64,000 nucleotides of DNA, taken from Cryptomeria japonica (lineage: Eukaryota; Streptophyta; Pinopsida; Cupressales; Cupressaceae). Every line of letters begins with the position of its first letter. The first letter of the stretch is position 1. The stretch spans positions 230,953,733 through 231,017,732 of the forward strand of contig NC_081414.1 of the NCBI RefSeq assembly GCF_030272615.1, in the 5' to 3' direction. The position numbers and the translations under genes were made by a program. Shown one piece after another: positions 61,301-64,000 of this stretch. Below the pieces are notes generated by a model, which saw only the letters and a program-made list of their open reading frames with translations, had not been told where the DNA came from and made no database searches.

Positions 61301-62689
61301 TTTTCTAACTTTATATTTTTCATGGCCAGGACACTAGTGCCACAATTGGACTGCATTGCCCAAATTGGACTACAATACCTAGAAATGACTTCAACAAAAA
61401 AATTGGACATTAGCACCAAACTGACACTCTTGTGGTAGGCACTAGTGTCCCACCTAGGGACTAGTATCCTTAGACTACCTAATTTCATAGTTTCATCATT
61501 AGAAAGATCTCATTGTTTATTTGTCAGAGTGAAAATATGCATGAAAGTTGGTCCCTTTGGTCTTTGGAGTCTTCCCAAGCTGTCATTATGTTAATGAGTG
61601 TCCTACATAAGAAATTATGGGATCTTTTTGCCTTGGGAAGTATGTATCTTATTTGAGGTGAGTTGTTATCCTTTTGTTTAGTGTCAATTTTGTACCTCTT
61701 GTTTAGGAAACCTCTTAGGTAGATTGTCTTGTGTGTGTGAGATTTTTATTTGGTATTTTTGAGTGGAACTAATGTGGTCATGCCCTCATCCAGTTCCTTG
61801 ACTTAGAAACCAACAATATTGTTGTCTAGTTGAGTAGTGTTGAATCCTAATCATCCTTCATTGATGTTTATCCTTTGAGTGTGTTGTAGTTTGAGGTTTG
61901 ATTAGGATAGGAGGTCAATAATTTTTTAGCGGCAAATTTTTTCCAATTGGAAAATAGTTCGTATCAATAAATTCAAAATTAGTGAATTGCTCAACACTGT
62001 GGGTTGACCCAATCACTTGAATAATCGACCCAAATGCATGTGAATTCACCATTGATTTATTTGATCAATCACACATAATTAATATTTTTTGCCAATAGTA
62101 GCTATGTGGTTCTAATGATGTAATTAATATTTTTTCTAAAATATTGGATGCATGCATTAATCCACCAATGTATTGGCCAATACAATAGATAGGTTGTTTT
62201 TATTGAGGACCCATTTTGCTAAAAAAATAAAAAATGTTCAATATGTTGGAGGAATCATTCTACCAATGACATAATCATGTAGGAAGTCCCATTTTTGTAA
62301 TCTATTTATAATTCAACAATGATCATAGGTCCATAATCACCTTGAAAACTGAAATGTATCATTTTACTAGCACAAGGGAATTGCCAATTTTTTTATTTTA
62401 GATGTAAAAATCCTGTTGAAATTTGCCAAATAATTAATAACCCATTTTAAAATCTTGCAAAATTTGCTAAATATGGATTGATAAAAATACAATCATAAGT
62501 CTAATTGTTTTGACACATTTTGTTTAGTTTTGAGCTCTTGATGAAGATAATAAGCAAGTTGAAACTACAAGCATTACTATATAAGGGACTCAATTTTTAC
62601 TTGATTTTTATAAATTATTTAGTAGGGAGACATCTAGGGCCCAATGAATTAAAAATCTATATTTTATCACTATGATTCCTTCTTAATCA
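58379..62689. other. AT-rich DNA, no gene recognised
   Basis: Dominated by A/T-rich stretches such as ttaattaattaataatg (58430-58445). Short frames at 58824-59525 and 60116-60402 are T-rich artefacts. A tttgaaaaca phrase is repeated three times near 59365-59410. No LTR pair, primer site or RNA gene was seen. Confidence 0.5.
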
Positions 62690-64000
62690 AGAAGACATTT
62701 TTTGCAACCTCTATTTCATGAGTTGTCAAGTAGTAAGACTCTTGAAAGTGTTGAATGGAGGCCATTGAAATGTAGAACCATAATGTCATAGTTTGGCAAT
62801 GTTGATGATCCATTAGATGGAGCTAAAACATGAATAGAACCAAATGTTAATAAAGAAGAACAAATCAATTGGGAAGATCAAAATGAGTTAATTGACTCAA
62901 GTGCTAATGCTATAGATTATGTTCCAATGGATACCCAGGGTCATGAAAATAAGCTAATTGACTTGGATGTCAATGTTGTAGATGATGTTTCTAACAATGC
63001 CACATAGGATGTTGTTGTAAGTAAATGAAAAAAAGAATGAAAGAAAATGACGGGCGAGTGGGACATGTCAAGGAATTTTTGTAGATGGATTGGGTGTCAA
63101 AGTTCCATTCATTATATCAGTGGAATATCCAAACAAAGATGAACCTCCAACATAATGTAGGTGCACGATTTGTAGTTGGAAACATAATAGGGAAGATAAT
63201 TTGTATATGAAATTAGACACTATAGAAAATAATATCAATAAAGTTTATGAAAAGAAATCATAGACAAAAAGGAACAATTACTAATTAGATATAAAATAAA
63301 GGAAGAATGTCTTCATGTTAAGTATGAAGAGGGATATAAAGAGCATACATGAAGACAAGAGAATATTGTTAAACATGGAGGTTCAATTGAAGATTAATTT
63401 GGAAATATCACGATAGAAACAAACAAGGCCAAGATTGCTAAAATGAGTGTTCTTTTTCATATTTTGAGTAGGGGTGTCCCATGACAAACTACCCTTAAAA
63501 TAATAGTTTATTATCTTTTGTGGGTGTTCCTAGATTTTATTAGATGCATTAGTCAATAAACACTGGATGTGAATGAGAAAGTTGTCTTGTTCAGGTGAAA
63601 AAATAAGATGTACAAGAAAATAATAAAAGAGCCAAACTTCATTGCATGACCTATAGATGAAGTTACAATGGTCGATAATACTTTTTGGGTATGTATGCAT
63701 GTGTATACTACATAAAAACATGTCTACTAAACTCATCTATTTGAAAGAGAATTCCACATTGCATGCATCTATTTGAACTTGTTAAGAAATATTTGAATGT
63801 GGATGACTTAATAATTGCCAAAAAGGTGATGTGTGTAGGAGCTAATGAAGTTACAGTGGTGCAAGTTCATAGACACAATCTTTTCGTTAACCTACAAACT
63901 ACTACTACACCATACATGATTGCCATTCTTTGTATGGCCCACAAAATAAATTTAGTAGTTAAAATTGTGAGAAAATTTGATTTAGTATCTAAAGTTGAAA
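62690..64000 (+). pseudogene. hAT-like transposase remnant (zinc-finger/DUF4371 type), cut by window end
   Basis: Protein-like pieces appear in order on the plus strand. First an Asn/Asp-rich acidic leader (about 62860-63005); then a Cys-rich segment (CRCTICSWKHNRED, about 63160) followed by LDTIENNINKVYEK; then IDEVTMVDNTFWVCMHVY (about 63655-63710); then GANEVTVVQVH (63837 on); and finally ILCMAHKINLVVKIV with a DLVSKVE ending at the edge. The last pieces fit the plant hAT-like family in which an Asp-Gly-Ala-Asn segment is followed by a conserved CxAHRxNL motif. Many stops and shifts are present, and the Asp before GAN reads Val. The rest lies beyond base 64000. Confidence 0.5.

Overview
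The window looks like heterochromatic DNA from a large-genome seed plant. A gymnosperm is likely, but that is inference: nothing here is species-diagnostic. No intact host gene, rRNA gene, complete tRNA gene or CRISPR array was recognised. Almost everything that can be identified is a mobile element in an advanced state of decay, with many in-frame stops and frameshifts. The non-retroelement items are a decayed hAT-like transposase at the right edge and a short plastid psaA insertion. The AT-rich composition, nested LTR elements, minisatellites and plastid insertion all fit a plant nuclear genome.

Left to right: (1) 1-7572, a Ty3-type LTR element fragment (E0) on the minus strand, cut by the window edge, with its 5' LTR at 6570-7572. 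(2) 7573-13392, unassigned DNA with two decayed unidentified coding stretches and a ~150-bp tandem repeat. (3) 13393-31948, a ~15.3-kb Ty3/gypsy element of probable Tat lineage (E1) on the minus strand. It has 1.48-kb LTRs, perfect 5-bp target duplications (actac), and GAG, PRO, G-patch, linker, RT, RNase H, second RNase H and INT in order. Its left LTR was later hit by a 3.25-kb Ty1/copia deletion derivative (E4, 13801-17051, duplication actat). E1 itself sits in a ~97-bp minisatellite, and the empty site can be read. (4) 34163-38633, a non-autonomous copia-type element (E2) with a coiled-coil/zinc-knuckle Gag, no pol, and a second coiled-coil ORF. (5) 38702-39762, a clean solo LTR. (6) 42956-43293, a piece of plastid psaA flanked by (TA)n. 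(7) 43298-51587, a non-autonomous Ty3 element (E3) encoding a repetitive acidic protein, protease and G-patch. A second primer site and leader follow its right LTR. (8) About 51588-58378, a nearly full-length but dead L1-type LINE on the minus strand. (9) 58379-62690, AT-rich DNA with no recognisable gene. (10) 62690-64000, the hAT-like remnant.

The most interesting signals are in the Ty3 elements. Immediately inside the E1 5' LTR, the primer-binding region matches plant tRNA-Trp over about 49 nt instead of the usual ~18. The match stops where nucleotide 27 of the tRNA would be, next to G26, a commonly methylated base. E0 carries a shortened version of the same segment. E1 and E3 both carry a G-patch-like motif after the protease. 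The E1 leader has an array of about a dozen copies of a motif centred on AGCGCT. All element ages and mechanisms given here are inferred from a single reading, without alignment software.
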